Source: CAYNFH01 sp964396385
GTDB taxonomy: Bacteria > Armatimonadota > Chthonomonadetes > Chthonomonadales > CAJBBX01
Direction: 5' to 3'
NCBI GenBank assembly: GCA_964396385.1
Contig: CAYNFH010000165.1
Coordinates: 1 to 15,065 of the forward strand
Length of the DNA stretch: 15,065 bases
Shown: positions 13,610-15,065 of the stretch, piece after piece
Numbering within the stretch: the first letter of the stretch is position 1
Layout of the letters: every line of letters begins with the position of its first letter
The notes under the pieces: model-generated
Told to the model about the DNA's origin: nothing
The model's input: only the letters and a program-made list of their open reading frames with translations
The model's database searches: none
Made by a program: the position numbers and the translations under genes

Positions 13610-14944
13610 CTACGCCGGCGTGAGTGTCAGCAGCGGGTTAACCGGCTCCGGCACCGGCGGGAGGCAGTTCTCCCCCACCGGCGACTTCTTGTGCTCGATC
13701 CAGTATTCGTACTCGTGCCGGAAGTGCTTGATGCTCGCCCGTACCGGCCAGGCCGCCGCATCGCCAAGAGCACAATAGGAGCGGCCGTCGATCTGGTCGC
13801 AGATATTGAGCAGGAGGTCAATGTCCGTCGGGAGCCCTCCTCCGGAGACGATCCGGTCATAGATCTTGAGCATCCAGCGGGTGCCCTCTCGGCACGGCGT
13901 GCACTTTCCGCACGATTCATGCGCGTAGAACTCGGAGGTGCGCCGCATCAGTAGCACTATGTCGGTGCGGTCGTTGAAGACGATGCACCCGCCCGAGCCC
14001 ACCATGGTGCCCGCCGCCTGCGCGGACTCGTAGTCCAGATTGACCTTATCGCACAGCTCGGCCGGCACGATGGGCACGGACGAGCCTCCCGGAATGATCG
14101 CCTTCAGCTTGCCGCCAGTGACCCCGCCCGCGAGCTCCACCAGCTCCATGAGTGGCGTGCCCAGTTCGATTTCGTAATTCCCCGGCCTGGCGATGTGGCC
14201 GCTCATGGAGAAGATCTTGGTGCCCTTGCTCTTCTCCGTCCCCATGGACGCGTACCAGGCGCCGCCGTTCACGATGATGTATGGCACGCATGCGTAGGTT
14301 TCCACGTTGTTGATGAGCGTGGGGCTGTCCCAGACGCCGGCGATGACTGGCAGCGGCCCGTGGGGGAACTTGAGACGGGGCTGGCCGCGCTCGCCCATCA
14401 GGCTGCTCACGAGCGCCGACTCTTCGCCGCACTCGTAGCTGCCCGCGCCCATGTGGATGTGGAGGTCGAAGTTGAAGTCCGGCCGGCCCAGGATACCCTT
14501 GCCCAGGTAGCCGCGCGCGTAGGCCTGATCGATAGCCTTGCGGACCTGTATGGCGGACTCGACGAACTCGCCGCGAATGTAGACGTAGCCCGTTGCGGAG
14601 TTGGTGGCATACCCGGCGATGATGATGCCCTCCACCATCTGGTGCGCGGTCTTGAGCATCAGCTCGCGGTCTTTGAAGGTTCCGGGCTCCCCCTCGTCCG
14701 CATTGCACAGCACATAGTGCGGTTTGGAGGTGTCCTTCGGGATCCCGTTCCACTTAATCCAGGTCGGGAATCCGGCGCCGCCCCTCCCTCGGAGACCGGA
14801 AGCCTTGACCTCGTCGATGACGGCTTGCCGCTCCATGCCCACGGCCTTCTTCAGGCCCTGGTAGCCGCCAAGTCTCTCGTAGGTATCGATCTCCTCGATG
14901 CCCGCCGTATCCCTATGCTTTAACAGAAGCAGAAGCTCTGCCAT
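13610..14944 (-). CDS. nuoF: NADH-quinone oxidoreductase subunit F (NADH/FMN site)
   Basis: NuoF binds NADH and FMN and holds Fe-S cluster N3, the entry point for electrons. The 444-residue length is normal. Visible marks are the nucleotide-binding glycine loop GLRGRGGAGFPTW (50-62), NADEGEPGTFKDR (81-93), GAGSYECGEESALVSSLMGERG.PR (167-190) in the FMN region, and the N3 cysteines in ESCGKCTPCREGT (C345, C348, C351) with C391 in SYCALGDAAAW. The ATG at 14944 has AAGGAG 4 nt upstream and lies 8 nt after the nuoE stop. Downstream, a 134-nt gap with a nested inverted repeat separates it from nuoG. The last ~20 residues are Pro-rich and variable. Identity is secure. Confidence 0.98.
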   Translation of the reverse strand: MAELLLLLKHRDTAGIEEIDTYERLGGYQGLKKAVGMERQAVIDEVKASGLRGRGGAGFPTWIKWNGIPKDTSKPHYVLCNADEGEPGTFKDRELMLKTAHQMVEGIIIAGYATNSATGYVYIRGEFVESAIQVRKAIDQAYARGYLGKGILGRPDFNFDLHIHMGAGSYECGEESALVSSLMGERGQPRLKFPHGPLPVIAGVWDSPTLINNVETYACVPYIIVNGGAWYASMGTEKSKGTKIFSMSGHIARPGNYEIELGTPLMELVELAGGVTGGKLKAIIPGGSSVPIVPAELCDKVNLDYESAQAAGTMVGSGGCIVFNDRTDIVLLMRRTSEFYAHESCGKCTPCREGTRWMLKIYDRIVSGGGLPTDIDLLLNICDQIDGRSYCALGDAAAWPVRASIKHFRHEYEYWIEHKKSPVGENCLPPVPEPVNPLLTLTPA

Positions 14945-14948
14945 CCCT

Positions 14949-14954
14949 CTCCTT
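14949..14954 (-). promoter_or_regulatory. Shine-Dalgarno for nuoF
   Basis: AAGGAG on the minus strand overlaps the last two bases of the nuoE TAA and stands 4 nt before the nuoF ATG. It is the clearest ribosome site in the operon and suggests coupled nuoE-nuoF translation. Confidence 0.75.
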
Positions 14955-15065
14955 ACTTCTTGCCCTGCGCGGCCGGAAGCTGCACCCTCGTGATAACGTC
15001 CGCGAGAGCGGCCGGCGTGTGCTCCTCGGACCGCCTAAGCTCCTCCAGCAGCCCCTCCACATTGT
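14953..15065 (-). CDS. nuoE: C-terminal end of NADH-quinone oxidoreductase subunit E (partial)
   Basis: Only the last 37 codons lie in the window. Hand translation gives NVEGLLEELRR, then SEEHTPAALADVITRVQLPAAQGKK and TAA at 14953-14955. The opening NVEGLLEELR resembles the end of NuoE proteins (..TPE.V..LLEEL..), and the position directly before nuoF with an 8-nt gap is the usual nuoE-nuoF arrangement. The basic tail after LEELRR looks lineage-specific. NuoE carries the 2Fe-2S cluster N1a, but its cysteines would lie outside the window, so the call rests on context and this short end. Confidence 0.75.
   Translation of the reverse strand, partial: NVEGLLEELRRSEEHTPAALADVITRVQLPAAQGKK

Noticed and set aside
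1..15065. A new defence or biosynthetic system
   Set aside because: Apart from the hydrolase and the URO-D-like gene, every coding region is a known complex I subunit. The unusual content lies in the repeats and the gene order.

Overview
This GC-rich bacterial window contains most of one respiratory complex I (NADH:quinone oxidoreductase, nuo) operon on the minus strand. A secreted glycoside-hydrolase-like gene on the plus strand converges on its 3' end. In transcription order the operon reads nuoE (3' end only)-nuoF-nuoG-nuoH-nuoJ-nuoK-nuoL-nuoM-[URO-D family gene]-nuoN. Most junctions are tight: 8 nt gaps at E/F and G/H, an ATGA overlap at H/J, 0 nt at J/K, and 3 nt at L/M and M/URO-D. The host therefore respires NADH with a full-size complex I. 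The phylum cannot be fixed from this sequence. A member of Armatimonadota, Chloroflexota or a related GC-rich lineage is a low-confidence guess, based on a full-size NuoG with N7-type cysteines and on the GH42-like and URO-D-like neighbours.

Layout. 28-2742 (+): a 904-residue secreted protein with a signal peptide, a basic linker, a GH42-like barrel, a GATase-like/trimerisation region and a C-terminal beta-sandwich-like region. 2743-2760: a GC hairpin between the convergent genes. 2751-4226: nuoN. 4272-5198: a uroporphyrinogen-decarboxylase-family gene that does not belong to complex I. 5202-6899: nuoM. 6903-8966: nuoL. 9029-9340: nuoK. 9341-9862: nuoJ. 9859-11193: nuoH with an unusual tail. 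11202-13475: nuoG. 13476-13609: a structured intergenic region. 13610-14944: nuoF. 14953-15065: the end of nuoE.

How the genes work together. NuoE, NuoF and NuoG form the peripheral NADH-oxidising arm (FMN, N1a, N3, N1b, N4, N5 and probably N7 clusters). NuoH joins that arm to the membrane and helps form the quinone site. NuoJ and NuoK lie between NuoH and the three antiporter-like proton channels NuoN, NuoM and NuoL. NuoI, which carries N6a/N6b and usually lies between nuoH and nuoJ, is not encoded anywhere in the window.

The most unusual layer is a set of short repeats at gene boundaries and inside coding sequence. Two heptamer families each occur twice. One (cgtccgt type) is in the linker of the secreted hydrolase and in the nuoH tail. 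The other (aaaatcg type) is inside the hydrolase barrel and between nuoL and nuoK. An octamer-based inverted repeat forms the last part of nuoM, and a nested inverted repeat built on ACAGAG-type units fills the nuoF-nuoG gap. By hand translation the two heptamers contain no stop codon in any of six frames, which may explain why they persist inside genes. I found no transposase, CRISPR array, RNA gene or defence system.
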